Below, piece by piece: positions 11,302 through 22,963 of a stretch of 64,000 bases of DNA (position 1 is its first letter; the number at the start of each line of letters is the position of its first letter). This DNA is from Portulaca oleracea (Eukaryota > Streptophyta > Magnoliopsida > Caryophyllales > Portulacaceae). The notes beneath the pieces were generated by a model. The model saw nothing but the letters and a program-made list of their open reading frames with translations, ran no database searches and was not told the origin of the DNA. A program made the translations under genes and the position numbers. The stretch lies in NCBI GenBank assembly GCA_029582165.1, contig CM055869.1, positions 55,253,518-55,317,517 on the forward strand, in the 5' to 3' direction.

Positions 11302-12384
11302 ATTTTTTGTAAAAGTTAAGTTTGGTAACTTTTGGTAATTTTTGGTAATTTCTGGTAACTTTCGGCAAATTTACGCTAATATATCAAAATTAATTTTTTT
11401 TTTATTTTTTTAAGTTTGATATTTTTTTTTGATAAATTTTGATAAATTTAGGCAAAAACTGGAAATGTTTGGTAAATTGGAGTTACCCATGAATGTGAGA
11501 AGTCGCTCTTTAATTGATAATTTCTTGTATAATATTTTGTTAAAAATTGTAATATTATACTTTTATGATATCAATTTTCGTTACAAATATATTGGTAATA
11601 ATTTTATTTAACAAATCATTATATATTGAAAAATTTATTGTCAAAATTTTATAAATTTAACTGCGCAATTTTTCAAGAATACAAATAATATGAAACGGAG
11701 GTAGTAGGTTAGTAGATAGGTTAATGCATGAGTTCTCAATCGTTGGTGGGACGACTCATTCTCACAAATAACCTCAATTGTATTTGTGATCCAGGTTCAC
11801 AAGAGCTACTTGCGCCCAACGGTACGCGTTTCATTGTCTTCTTATAATTTAGTAGACCGAAAAATATTATAATTTCTTATAATTTTCTTTTGAATTATAG
11901 TTATAATAATTTTCTTTTGAATTTCATTGTATTTAACTATTCAATATTTGAACTATAATTATAATTTCTTATAGTTTTCTTTTGAACTATAATTATAATA
12001 ATTTTCTTTTGAATTTCATTGTATTTAAATTTAACTATACAACATTTGATTTTTTTTATGGTTGATATATATTTTTCTTTTGTTATGAGCATTTATGTTG
12101 CTTAAATATTAATATGAGCATTCGTATCAAAGGTTACGGACATTTATTCACTTATTTATAAAAAATTATATAATGATTTATGAGTATTCATATACTGATC
12201 TATGAGCATTGCTTTTCAAAGCAATTCAAACATGGAAAAAAAAAAGAAAATTTGTCCACAGACCTTTTTCTCAGCCTACAAGTTTTAATGCCATTTTTTA
12301 ATTTATCTCATAAACTATAGGGTTCAAAAAATTAATAATAAAAATCAAAGGTCCAAAAAATAAATTACTCTATACTCAGCATCC

Positions 12385-12650
12385 AAAATGCAAACTACCC
12401 TCCAATCACACACAAATGAAAAGTTGGTACAAACAAAAATATTCTTACACATTGGATTTATTTATAACTACTAGTATATATTGTATATTATGAAACTTAA
12501 AGTAATACATTGGTGGCAATTGAGAACGTGAAATATTAGATGGTTTGATTTGGAGGTCAACTTGTAGTTATAAATAAATCCAATGTGTAAGAATATTTTT
12601 GTTTGTACCAACTTTTCATTTGTGTGTGATTGGAGGGTAGTTTGCATTTT
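12385..12650. repeat. Perfect 87-bp inverted repeat with 92-bp spacer
   Basis: Bases 12385-12471 are the exact reverse complement of 12564-12650, with no mismatch seen in 87 positions. The spacer 12472-12563 is unrelated AT-rich sequence. The sequence left of the arm (about 12240-12384) resembles the CATAAACT..GGTTCAAAAAAT family found in the element at 31014-31519, so the hairpin may have arisen by inverted duplication of part of such an element. The absence of mismatches implies a very recent event or gene conversion. Confidence 0.92.
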
Positions 12651-13014
12651 AAATTCAACTTGTAGTACTACTGTAATATTCAATTGTGCATGCATGAAGA
12701 CGTCACAAAACTATTGAAAATATAGTACATAAATTTAATAACATATTGATGTTACATTTTAAATTGTTATATATATATATATTTTTGAAATATTTAGTTG
12801 TTAAAGTTTGTAAAGTTTAATTACATAATTATACATGCTAGTTATAAAGGGCAGGCACCTTGCATTTTTTTTTTTTGTGGAGAACCAAACCATTACCTTG
12901 CATTAATTATTGATGTATTGATAGTATAATAGGATCTGGTACATCAAGTCATCAAGATAAGAACCGATACATGTCAACACCATGTACTGGCGGTATTGCT
13001 CGTGGGTCATAGTT

Positions 13015-13565
13015 AGAGCCGGGGAAAGTTGACCCGAAACGATTATCAACTCGAAACTGTTAAGTGGGTTTAATTTGGGTATAAATTTTTAACCAGTTTA
13101 ATTAAATGGATTGACACGATAAATCTGTTTAAATAATTGGATTATGTTTGGGTTGTGAATATCCAGACGAAAAAAAACTCATTTAACCCGTTTAATAAAT
13201 GGGTTGATGAATAACCTATTTACCATTTACTGTTTAAGTAAGTTATATATATTTTAGATTGTAGGAGGGAAATAAGACTTTTGATTTTTGCCTTAATTAT
13301 GATTATATTTATTTTTTTTGAGAAAATTATGATTATATTTTATTAGAGCTGAAAAAAGTTAATCTGCACGAAAACCAACCTGAATCGAATACGATACTAA
13401 GTGAGTTTGGGAACGAATTTTCAACCTGTTTAATTAAATGAGTTGACATGATAAACTCGTTTAATTAAATAAGTTAGCTTTAGATCAAATCTTTCGACAC
13501 AAAAAACCTACTAATCTGTTTAATTAAATGGATAAATGGGTTAACAGGTTTATCTGCAAACGTAT
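13015..13565. repeat. Two degenerate AACCCGTTTAATTAAATGG-type hAT-like repeats
   Basis: Two adjacent segments (about 13015-13245 and 13350-13565) start with related phrases (AGTTAGAGCCGGGGAAAGTT and ATTAGAGCTGAAAAAAGTT) and are filled with GTTTAATTAAATGGGTTGA variants. They look like two decayed copies of one short element. Termini cannot be fixed. Confidence 0.45.
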
Positions 13566-14224
13566 GTTATAATTCAATTTTTTTTTGTTTAAGGAAAGCA
13601 ATGTTGAAAATGTTAAAATTTATTATTTTGGTGAGGGGATCGGGGTATTTTGGGGAAGAACTAATTTATGATCAAAATAAAAGACCAGATCACCCATCAA
13701 ATACAATTGCTATTCTACTTTGGCATTTGAAATCCAAAAGAAAGGAAAGAAGAATTGACTGCCATTTTCATAGTTTCAAAGTTCTAACTTCCAGGCTAAT
13801 TCCTCTGATAAATATCGTCTTCTCCATTAATATATTCATCTACCTCAATAGCCTTAGTCTATAGAATAAATTATCTTTACAATTTTCCCCTCTCTCACTC
13901 TTGGTGGTGTAGTGATGGTATAGTTTATCACTGTCAGTGATTGTGCTTTCGGCAATAAGGTCCTCTTTCCAACTCTAAATATTTCACTTTTTGCACAAAC
14001 AGATTAGTAGTTCACCGTATACAGGCCAGTAACCTGATTTGAATTCGTTTAATTAAATGGGTAGCTTGTAGATCCAGTCAAATAGACCCAAAATTTGGGT
14101 CTGATCATGATTGGATCAGCGAGCTACCCAATTTTGGCCTACTTATCATATGAGTCGGATTGGCAAGAAGTTCATCAACATGGGTCCATCAAAGGATCCA
14201 TGAGGCTCCCTATACTAAGTTACT
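13566..14224. other. Intergenic DNA upstream of a copia remnant, nothing firm
   Basis: No recognisable gene. The 87-codon open frame at 13601 has no domain features. A 5' LTR and primer-binding site expected for the copia remnant that follows were looked for here and not found, so that element is 5' truncated or rearranged. Confidence 0.35.
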
Positions 14225-15290
14225 AACATTTATTACAACATTTCTTGTGCCTACAAGAGGCCTTGCAAAACACGTACATATGAGAAACCTTGGGCGATGA
14301 ATAAGGTATATTTGTTGCGTCGTTTATTTAAATTTAAGATGCATGAGTCTAGTGATATGAATGATATTATGAATGAGTTCAATATGATACTATCATAATT
14401 GACTTCTGTGGGGTTTAGTCTTGACGACGAGATAAATGCTAATGTATTGTGGGCTACCCTACCTAAGTCTTTTGGATAATTTTGTGACTTATGTAACATC
14501 TTTGATAAAGAAAGATGAGAAACTGAATTTTGAGGAAATTAGAGACTATGTCCTGAATTAAAGCATTCGTAGGAGAGATTCCGATGTGTATGAGTCTTTG
14601 GGGAATGTTTTGGCTGTCAGGGCTAGATGGAATAGTGGGAGTTCAGGTCGGGGTCGGTCTAAACTTCGAGGTCGAATCATGGAGCACGTGTTGTGTTGGA
14701 ACTGTGGTGATAGAGGTCATTTTTGTTGGTATTGTCAAAACCCAGGAAGAGTAGTTATAATGACAATCATTCGGTAAATTCTCCTGAGGATTTGGGTGAT
14801 GCCTTAACTGTTGGTGTTGACAAGTCAGAAAAGAGTTGGGTGATAGATATGGGTGTGTCGTTTCACTCTTCATTTAGCAAGGAGGCCTTTAGTAATTTTG
14901 TGAGTGAGAGATTTGGCAGGGTTACAAACGGTCACAACCTAAAGGTGCCAGAAAGAGGTGATGTGAATATTAAAGCTTCTAAGGGTGGGACTTGGAGGTT
15001 CAAGAATGTTCGGTATATCCCGGGTCTGACCAAGAACCTTGTATTTGTGGGTCAACTGGATGAGAAGGGTTTCACGACGAGATTTGGGGATGGTCATTGG
15101 AGGGTAGCGAAAGGATATCTGGTAATTGCAAATGGTAGAAAGGAGGGGAAGTTGTATACTACCATTGATAATTCTACATGCCTATTCATGCTCATCAAAG
15201 GCATGTTAGCTTCTCTGATGAGAGAAAGGTACCAGAAACAAGGAGGTTTCCAGTCGAGGCTACGAGAGTAGATGGTCAACCGAAGAACGC
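14225..15290 (+). pseudogene. Ty1/copia gag-protease remnant
   Basis: Fragments in several frames give a copia gag (about 14280-14580, phrases FKFKMHESSDMND and INANVLWATLPKSF, broken by stops and frameshifts). A CCHC zinc knuckle follows at about 14690-14750 (CWNCGDRGHFCWYC). The protease/GAG-pre-integrase region is at 14760-15200 (WVIDMGVSFH, where the catalytic D-T/S-G is D-M-G; then FKNVRYIPGLTKNLVFVGQL, GHWRVAKG). Integrase, reverse transcriptase and RNase H are missing: soon after 15290 the sequence jumps towards a PPT and LTR. It is an internally deleted, dead element. A related gag knuckle fragment lies at 35405-35535. Confidence 0.85.
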
Positions 15291-15567
15291 ATCTAACCTG
15301 TACGGAAATTTGACAAGTTCAACATGAGGTAAAGTTCCAATCCATTATTCCCCTAAGTTGTTGACGAGGATGGGTTTGTCGAAGTTGTAGGGGCGTGAAC
15401 AGTTCAAGTGGGAGCCTGTTGATAAAAGAGGAGTTGATGGGAGGTCAACTTAGTCGTCTGTTGATCTTTGCTGAACAAGATCGAGATGGATGCACTAGAG
15501 AATTCGAGGAGGTGTGGAAGTTGTGATTGATGATAATCGATGAATGTTGCGTTTACAATTGGTCTCC

Positions 15568-16085
15568 AAGTGGGAGATTATTGGGTTGAATGTTGGACCA
15601 ATTTTGGGTTGGTCTCTATGTCTTGGGGAGTAAGGTAGAAAATGTTGAGTGGGAATCAAATTGTTGATTTGTTAGCTGCCTCTTTTTGTAATTCCTTGGC
15701 TGGAAGGTCTCTATTAACATTGAATAATTGTGTTAGCCTTATACTGTAAATAGAGCCTAGATGTTAGGTTTATGGGCATGCAATTGAGAGTGTTTCATCT
15801 GATCACAAGAGAATGACCTGTAATCTCTGTGTCTCTCAGGGAGTTGTATGAGGCTCATATGTGAGTGTTGAGTTCTTAAGTTGCAACTCTTGGGAGGTTG
15901 TGAGAGATTGTGAAGGTATGGGAATCGTTGAAATACTATTACTATTGTAATCCTCTGATAGTGCATCGTTCGTGGTTTTTTTTCCCGATTTGGGTTTTTC
16001 CACGTTAATTCCTTGTGTTGAATCTTTATTTATTTTTTGCCTTTATTATTGTTGGTCTGCTAACAACACCCTAAGAATCCTAACA
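15568..16085 (+). mobile_element. 3' LTR (and polypurine tract) of the copia remnant
   Basis: AAGTGGGAGAT at 15568-15578 is the standard copia polypurine tract. The LTR then runs from TATTGGG (15579; consensus TGTTGGG) to CCTAACA (16085), giving the short inverted ends expected for a copia LTR of about 507 bp. No second LTR of the same sequence is present in the window. Confidence 0.7.
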
Positions 16086-16609
16086 ATTGAAAGTATTTGT
16101 ATAGGTCACTATTTAATTTACTAAGCTGCAAAACTTTAGGGCTACAAGGTGTGCAGGAACGTCCCTATTTCTCATCTTTTATTTGTTAACCGTCTTTCAT
16201 ATTCTTATCTTTTCCTTAACTGATATAAGAGAAAGAGTTTTGTTGTGCTTTGCAGCATGCCTTCTAGCTTGTAGTCACACATGAATCGAACCTTTTGACC
16301 TCAAATATAAAGTTTGTCATCTAGCTTGTGCTAATATAATAATGTACTCTTTATCCTCTAATATACTAAGTTTTACTAACTAAAAGTTTGTCTTGTAAGT
16401 TGTGTTCACACACGAATTTACTTTTTTTCCCTCAAACATAATAACCAATGACCATATTGCATCAAATGTAACCTACTCGATCTATCAATTCGGACGGACG
16501 TGTTAAATACGGGTCAACTGTATATCTGATTTGGGCAAATATGACTTAGATTTATTTCACGTTCAAATAAATTTGATATTAAAAATACAAGTCAGGTGTA
16601 TTTCAGATT
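16086..16609. other. Intergenic repeat DNA into which the MULE inserted
   Basis: About 16390-16609 is an inverted, diverged relative of about 960-1170 (shared phrase CACACACGAATTTACT and the tract around GTCAGGTGTATTTC). The last nine bases, TTTCAGATT (16601-16609), are the target duplication of the MULE that begins at 16610. No gene seen. Confidence 0.5.
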
Positions 16610-16812
16610 GGGTAATTGGATTCTAATAATACGAACTTTGGGCCATATAAGACTTAATAATACGAACTTTCGATTTGATTCTTAATAATACGAACTTTGA
16701 CCCCCTGTTAGATACAGTAACACGCCACCGAGCGAGTGAATTTTTGACTCACCGGAAAGCTGTGTTGGCAGGACAGGTACGTGGTCTTTGCTCTCTTGCT
16801 TTGCCAGGTCAG
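16610..16812 (+). repeat. Left terminal inverted repeat of the MULE
   Basis: 203 bp, matched by 22964-23166 in reverse complement. Three copies of TAATAATACGAACTTT lie at 16624, 16655 and 16683 (about 30 bp apart), reminiscent of the binding sites that Mutator transposases recognise in TIRs. The inner part (cggaaagctgtgttggcagg ... gctctcttgctttgccagg) lies close upstream of the GRF gene and probably holds its promoter, as in MuDR; that is inference. Confidence 0.92.
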
Positions 16813-17028
16813 ATTATGAGTTAAAAAATTGCCATGTCAGCAAAGTTTTCCCTCCTTCACTTATTTCATTAACAACCATTTTCCCTAAAATTAACTCCTG
16901 TCTCTTTCCTTCATCTCCATCTCCTTCCTTCATCTTCATCGTCAGTCTTCACAGCCCAGATCTGGGTTTGAAATTCTTTTTGCTCATCTTCTGCAAAGCT
17001 CCATCTTCGAATTTCGAATTTTGAAGTG

Positions 17029-17647
17029 ATGAAGTCTGATGGAGTTTCGAGTGGGGCTTCCTCTGGGTGGACTGCGAACCATGGAAGGATAAAGTGTGAA
17101 CACGGGATCCCTGCTGTGCGTAAGATTTGTCGAAGGGGAGAAAATGCTGGGTTAGGGTTCTATGGATGTCCAATGTGGAAGGTAAGCCCTAAAATTTGAG
17201 GTTTTTGCGTGTGATTTTCGTATCGGAGGGAGGGGGTTGAAATTAGGGTTTTTTTTCGGATTTGGGTTTTGGGATGGTTTTTCCAGAAATTGAACTAACT
17301 TCTTGGTCTGGTTTCAGTCAAAGCACCTTGACTGTGGATTCTTCAAATGGGAAAAGGATTTAGTTGGGGAAGTTGAAATTGGAACTGTTGAAGGTTTGGT
17401 GGAGCAGAACAAGATGCTGAATGAGAGGATTGAACAATTGTTGTTAGAAATTGGAAGTGTTGCACACTTGAAGGAGGTGAATGTGGGCTTGAAGAAGAAA
17501 CTTGCAAAGGAAAAAGAAAAGAGAATCAAGGCAGAGGAAGAAATTGTCATGCTGAAGAAGAAGAAGGTCTTTAACAGGTCTTCAATGGAGGTTTTAGGCA
17601 TAGTTTTTGGTATGTTACTGGTTGTCCTGGTTTCAAAGTGGATGTAA
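17029..17647 (+). CDS. GRF-type zinc finger / coiled-coil / C-terminal membrane-anchor protein carried by the MULE
   Basis: Two exons, 17029-17181 and 17318-17647, joined in phase 0 over a 136-bp GT-AG intron, give 160 residues. Residues about 22-66 form a GRF zinc finger (IKCEHGIPAV, then FYGCPMWK, SKHLDCGFFKWEKD): conserved C-x-H-G, GxGFYxCP and CxFFxW. Residues about 75-140 are a heptad-rich, Lys/Glu-rich coiled coil, and the last 20 (around VLGIVFGMLLVVLVSK) are a hydrophobic segment that could anchor the protein by its tail. The start codon is the first ATG after the left TIR. The reading frame is intact and splicing sits inside the finger. It faces the transposase gene. GRF fingers bind single-stranded nucleic acid in other proteins; here the role is unknown. 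It is either a captured host gene or a second transposon gene comparable in position to mudrB. Confidence 0.82.
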
Positions 17648-17829
17648 GATTTGGGTGGGTACAAAGTCAGGTTGTGCATCTGAACTATGTTGGGTAGTTT
17701 AGGGTGGGCAGTGATGAATTTTGTGGATGTAAGCATCTTGGAGTGGATAGGAGTTGTAATTTGGTGAACAATGAATGGCAAATTGAATGAATGGATCAGT
17801 TGCATTAACTGTTGTCAGTTCATGACTTG

Positions 17830-18110
17830 ATGTAGTTCATATTTTGTGACAAAAAACAGTGGGTAAATCACATCAAATGGAATAATTCATGTTAATAAGA
17901 TAGTTGTAGATAATAGTTCATATTATTGAAAGTGACAGATGAAAAGTGTATATTATTCTAACTGACAATTCAAAAGTTCATATTACTATAACATTGAATA
18001 CTCAAACTTTATATTATTAATGGTTTCACATTTGAAAGTCCATGTTATTGAGAATTGTATTATATAAACTTCATATTATTGAAACTGACGCATATAAAAT
18101 TGAAAAACAG
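17830..18110. repeat. Array of TTCATATTATT-GAAACTGACA motifs between the two MULE genes
   Basis: Seven or eight variants of TTCATATTATT, most followed by AACTGACA or AAGTGACAG, occur at spacings of about 25-35 bp (for example near 17913, 17972 and 18067). The same motif array recurs in the transposase intron (about 19990-20195), and TTCGTATTATT is repeated three times in each TIR. It is non-coding. Confidence 0.75.
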
Positions 18111-18394
18111 GTGTAGACAAAAACATATGACAGATTTAGAGCTAAACAGATGACAAAAACGTCTGATTACATTGACTGAATAACATCATCCAAATTACAG
18201 CCAAAATATTCCATGTGTTTCAGTCACAAAATGGCATCAATTACTCCCAAATATACAACACGACCAACTTAATTACAGCAATATAGAGTTCTAGGGTTTG
18301 CTGCTACAAAAACATCAGTATGGAAGCATCTTTTGAGTATTGAAAACAGTATCTTCTTCCAACAAAAAAAAAGTGGGTGCTGGCATGGAGAATC

Positions 18395-18904
18395 TTTAAG
18401 ATTGTGATGCCCCACTTTGTTGACCATTCCCTTCACTTTGTGGTCCTCCACCAGCAACATCATCAACCACCTATCCAATGGAAAAAGTGGGGAAACAAGT
18501 TGGCTTATTGAACCCTAAAAAAACATTAACAAAAAATAAAGGAAAATTAAATACATTAGTTTGGTGAGAAGCAATAAAAACTTACCCCTCTCCCACTGCT
18601 ACAATTGAACCAATCCCCAATATTGCCCATCATTCCTCTTCCTCTACTTATGCCTTCAGCCCCTCCTCTGCCATGACCTCCCTACTGGTTTGAGATCCAG
18701 ATCCGCACTGTAAGAAACACCTCTTCCACCAGATCCAGAACCCCTATAAGCTCCCCTTCTTGGAACATACCCTGTGTCATCTTCTGTTTGTAACATCCTC
18801 CCAACACCAATCACGTGTCCTTGCCTCCGCCTCTGCCCTGCCTCTGCCATGCCTTGTGCAGCTCCCCTCCCAGTGGTTTGTGTCCCATCACCTGCCATCG
18901 CCAT
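18395..18904 (-). other. Possible Gly/Arg-rich C-terminal extension of the MULE transposase
   Basis: Downstream of the transposase stop at 18949, the minus strand keeps a coding look in shifting frames. A Gly/Arg/Gln-rich stretch (18904-18656, phrases TTGRGAAQGMAEAG and RGAYRGSGSGGRG) is followed by another ending SSGRG at a good donor (GTAAGTTTT, about 18587). After the acceptor near 18471 comes VVDDVAGGGPQSEGNG and a stop (about 18395). This may be an alternatively spliced or frameshift-eroded tail. It was not joined to the gene because no single frame connects the parts. Confidence 0.4.
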
Positions 18905-18948
18905 TACCTCGCCATCGTATCACCTCTGCGGTGATGGTTGTTGAGCCG

Positions 18949-21900
18949 TCAGCTTGTGGGACCTTGCTGAGGCTGCAATGGATTCCTCCTTGGCCTTCCC
19001 CTTCCTCTCTTTGCTGGAGGTGGGATGTTTGGATCTTGGGTGTATCGGGGGTCATCTTTGTTGGGACACTTCCTTTTAGTGTGATCTTGAGAATTGCAAA
19101 TTGAACAAACCATCACCCTTCCATGCCTTGTGAGCTTCCGTGGTCTCTTAGGGTCTTTAGTAGGGCCTCTTCTTCTGTTCCTCTTTGGCCTACCTGGTCC
19201 AATTTGCACTGGTGGTGGATCTAGAGGTAGCTGCACTGTTGGCCAGTGTCTCTCCCCCTCAACAGGTGGGATTCCAATAAGATAAGCATCCAGATACTTG
19301 GCCTTCTTGTAGTAAGGGTCCACATAATCATCAGGATTGTGCTTCAACCACACAATACATGCTATGGCATGACAGCAAGGTATGCCAGTCAGATCCCACT
19401 CTCTGCAAGTGCAAGTTCTTTTGGTCATATCAACCTTACACTTGTCAACATTTAAGTTCACCTCAAATTGGTTGTTCAATGCTGGGTAAACATATGCACT
19501 CCTTGCCCTCTGCTTAGATTTCTCTAATTTAGTCCTGATCCTGGGACATATTTCATACTTAGATTCCTCCATGATCTTCTTCTTAGTTACAACCCTCTCC
19601 ATAAGTGATGCTCTGATTTCCTCCAGCATGTAGATGCAATGTTTAGCCCTTGCTTGTACAATGTAAGCATTGAAAGTTTCAGCCATGTTGCATACAACAT
19701 CACATTTGCTATATGTCCTGAAAAAAGCCCTACAAAATTGGCTTGGATTCTCAGCAAGGAAATCTTCAGCTGCCTGCTGATCTTCTTCCTTAAGAGCATC
19801 AACAGCATACTTGAATTCTACTACATTGTATGCCTTCACACAGTTCCAAAATAATAACTTCAATTCTTCCCCCCTGTGATTTTTCTTCCAGTTGGCATAT
19901 TTGTGCCAAGCACAACGCCTATGCTCAACATTGGGGAAGACCTTTGGAACTGCATACAGTATGGACTGCAAATAATCAAATATGTTTAGTCAGTATCTTG
20001 AAATGAAATACATATTATTCATATTGACCAAATATTAAGTTCATATTATTGAAACTGACAAGATGAAACGTTCATATTATTGTAAGTGACAGACATTAAA
20101 GTTTGTATTTATCAGAACTACTATCTTAAAATGAAGTTCATATTATTCAAACTAACAAAAAATAAACTTCATATTATTCAAACTGACAAAACTGACACTT
20201 ACCCTATGCTCATCAGAAATGATCACCCAACCAGAGCCATCAGATCCCCCTAGGCTTTCTTGCAAGTTCAACATGAACCATTCCCAACTGTCAATGTTCT
20301 CCCCTTCTGTAATAGTCCATGCAATGGGAAACATTTGATTGTTTCCATCTATTCCTATGGCAGCCAACAGACACCCACCAACGAATGTTTTCAGGAAAGC
20401 ACCATCGATGCAAATAACAGGTCTGTATCCCTTCAAAAACCCTTCCTTCGTCCCATGAAAAAACAAGAACAGCCTGTGGAACTCAGGAACATCACTGTCA
20501 CCATCTGGATTGGTACATAATTTGAATGTGTTGTCAGCTGCAGCAGCCTTGAGTGCTTCCAAATAACTCCCAATCTTGCAGTAGCGGGACTTCATTGAAC
20601 CATGCAACATCTTGTGAGCTCTTCTTTTCACATCATAACAGAACCACCTTGCTATCTCCAACCCAAACTCCTGCATCACTTGGGCTTTCAGTTCTTTTGA
20701 AGGCCAATGAGGCCTTTCCTTATACCTTGCAAGGTAGTGTTGTGCTACCCAAGGGGCTTTCAACTGACAGTTCTTTGTCATGCTCCTAGTGCAAGCATGA
20801 TGGTTGTTAGCAGATCTCACCATAAAAGTCTTCAGCCTCTTATCCCATGAAACATAAACCTTGAACTTACAGCTTGGTTGGCACACAGCCCCATATTTCC
20901 CAACCTTGCTGTCTGACACACCTATTTTAACACTATAACCTCCATACAAACCATACCTTGCAACTACTTCTTTGAATCTTTTTGCAGTCCCAAAAGTCAT
21001 AACAACTTGCCACTCAAAATCCTTGAATTGTGTTTGGTCATCAACATTGCATCTCTTGGTCCTTTTCCTCAACATCCTTGGAATGTCATCTCCACTTTCT
21101 CCATCTGTCTCCATCTCAGCCTCAGAGTCATCATAGTCACTTACACAGTCATGAGGATGTTCTGTTGGGTCTATCCTTACACTTCCATCATCTTTCAACA
21201 CCTCCTCCCTCTGTTTTTTCTTAAACTCAGCCTCCTTCTCCTTGGCAATCTTGTATTCATCATCTGAGGTATCAACTTCTTCATGTACAGAGTTTTCACC
21301 CTCAACATCATCATCACTTGATTCATCATCATCATCATCATTACACCCATCCTCAGCATACATATCCAACCTTCTTCTTGCCTTCCTACCACCTGACTTA
21401 ATTTCATTCACAGTCACATCATCATCATCTGACTCATCTAGATCCTTTCTTCCCGGCACCCAAGTCTGATCATCAGGATCACTACTTGAATCATCATAGA
21501 ATACAACCTTCTCCTTGCCTTTATCAACCTTCTCCTTGCCTTTATCAACCTTATCTGAAGACCTACCAACTGAAATGTCATTCACAGGCTCCTCAACATT
21601 CTGTCCCAAATCATGGTCATCAGTATGGGTAGAGGGTTCAATGACTGGCTCTTCAACTTCATGGTCATCAACATTCTGTCCCAAAGCATGGTCAGGCTGG
21701 TTGGATGGTTGCATCTCAGGGTCATCCACTTGGGATTGTTGGGTGGCTGGTTCATTGAAAGGCTCATCCATTTGGGAATGTTGGGTGAATTGTTCATTGA
21801 ATGGGTAATCCACTTGGGAAGATGGCTGGGTGCTTGGTTGCATCTCAATATCATCAACCTGAGTAGATGCCTGTGTTGTGGGTTGCTCATCAACAGGATC

Positions 21901-22465
21901 ATCAATTTTTGCAGGGTTGGTTTTGGACTTCACCCTCCTAAAAGGGGATTTGGGAATCACAGTTTTTACTCTCTTTCCCCCACGACGGCTTGGGCTGCTA
22001 TGCAATGAAGTTTTTTTGGGAGTCTTTGATGCCCCTCTTTTAAACCTCTTCCTTGATTTCCCAGAAGGTGACACAGGGGGGTCCCAAATACCCAACTACA
22101 TCATCTAATATGGCATCATCCACTGTGTGCACAACATACACAGTTATCTGCCCATATGTCATTGCACAGTTTAGCATATCAATGCTCTCAAAATGTGTGA
22201 AACACTTCCTCAATGATGACTTCAAGTTCAAACCAGGTACGGAATAGTACACAGTTTCTACGTTAGTGTACCATTCATCCTTAACAAGCCCTACTATCTC
22301 CAAATAACAGAGTTTATCAACATCATAAGCCTCATATCTCACCAAGTCACCCTCATATCTATATTCTGGGTCATTCACAAACTTACCCCCATAGTAAATT
22401 GTCAAATTCACCAAATCATACAACATGGTTCTGCATAAGACAAAATCAGGAAACAATGTTACCAT
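18949..22465 (-). CDS. MuDR-type MULE transposase (DDE, SWIM, zinc knuckle), one 1-nt frameshift
   Basis: Coding parts: 22465 to about 22080 (N-terminal region, MVTLFPDFVLC...YYGGKF), then 22095-20203 in the +1 frame, a 237-bp GT-AG intron, and 19965-18949. Together they would give about 1,092 residues, normal for MuDR-like transposases. The frame change falls at a run of six C (plus strand G 22076-22081); five would restore one frame. After an acidic/Ser-rich spacer come the MuDR DNA-binding region (CKFKVYVSWDKRLKTF) and the DDE catalytic domain with ICIDGAFLKT and VIISDEHR; the intron follows the latter. Exon 2 has HRRCAWHKYANW, the third acidic residue in NMAETFNAYI, a SWIM finger (CTCREWDLTGIPCCHAI), two AT-hook-like motifs (GPGRPKRN, GRGRPRRN) and a CCHC knuckle (CSICNSQDHTKRKC). 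The frameshift may be a mutation, a read error or recoding. Confidence 0.9.
19985..20198. repeat. TTCATATTATT motif array inside the transposase intron
   Basis: The intron 19966-20202 is almost wholly made of five or six copies of (A/C)TTCATATTATTnnAACTGACA, the same motif as at 17830-18110. Placement of one motif both within an intron and between genes suggests repeated seeding or a cis-function for the element rather than chance. Confidence 0.72.
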
Positions 22466-22963
22466 TTTGTTCAGTTTTAAACCCCCAAATTCGAACTTTC
22501 AAGTAACCCTAACTTTAAATGGTAAAATTCCCCACTAGATTCCCTACCCAGAAACCCTAAACTGTAAAAAACGATTTTTTACTCCGAAAAAACAGAATCT
22601 TTTGGCCTATCAAATCTAGAGTTTTGGTCGACATTGTCATCATTTCAAGGAAGAAAACAACTAACCTCTGCTTTTGCTTTTGCCGTTGCACAGTGTCGAC
22701 CGAGGCTTACTATGAGTACTGGAGACGTCTGCAGCAGCAGTAGTTGATGGAGATTTGCAAGCACTTCTCACAAAACCCTTTCCCAAACCCAGAATTGTTC
22801 TTCGCAGATGTTAGAGAGAGAATAGACGATGAAGATGATGGATGAATATTACAGTAGTTGAGGGGCTTTTTTTTCAAAACAAAAATTAAAAAAAATAAAC
22901 CTAACGTACAGTTGGTCTGGAGGGAAATTAAAAGGCTGACGTGGCTTTTTTTTTGGTCAATTG

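Larger units (their letters stand above)
9625..12210 (-). repeat. Duplicated upstream region of a DC1 gene, without its exon
   Basis: The block is collinear with 26420-27700 plus 29516-29640. Matching landmarks are the ATAATGGAAATACA stretch (about 9645, versus 26437), GGAGGTCGTAAATGATGGCT (10142 and 26502), GACTAGTGGGAC, the tract gttcacaagagctac (about 11806 and 27152) and the TTATGAGCATTT tract (12084 and 29517). In the other copy the homology starts just upstream of the ATG of the DC1 gene at 26416; here no exon follows. Each copy has been split by different MITEs. I infer a segmental duplication whose gene has been lost. Confidence 0.72.

Noticed and set aside
13601..13864. An 87-codon open frame
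   Set aside because: No homology or domain features recognised, AT-rich, no splice or promoter context.
20260..22108. Several plus-strand open frames across the transposase
   Set aside because: They are antisense shadows of the acidic, Ser-rich transposase coding sequence.
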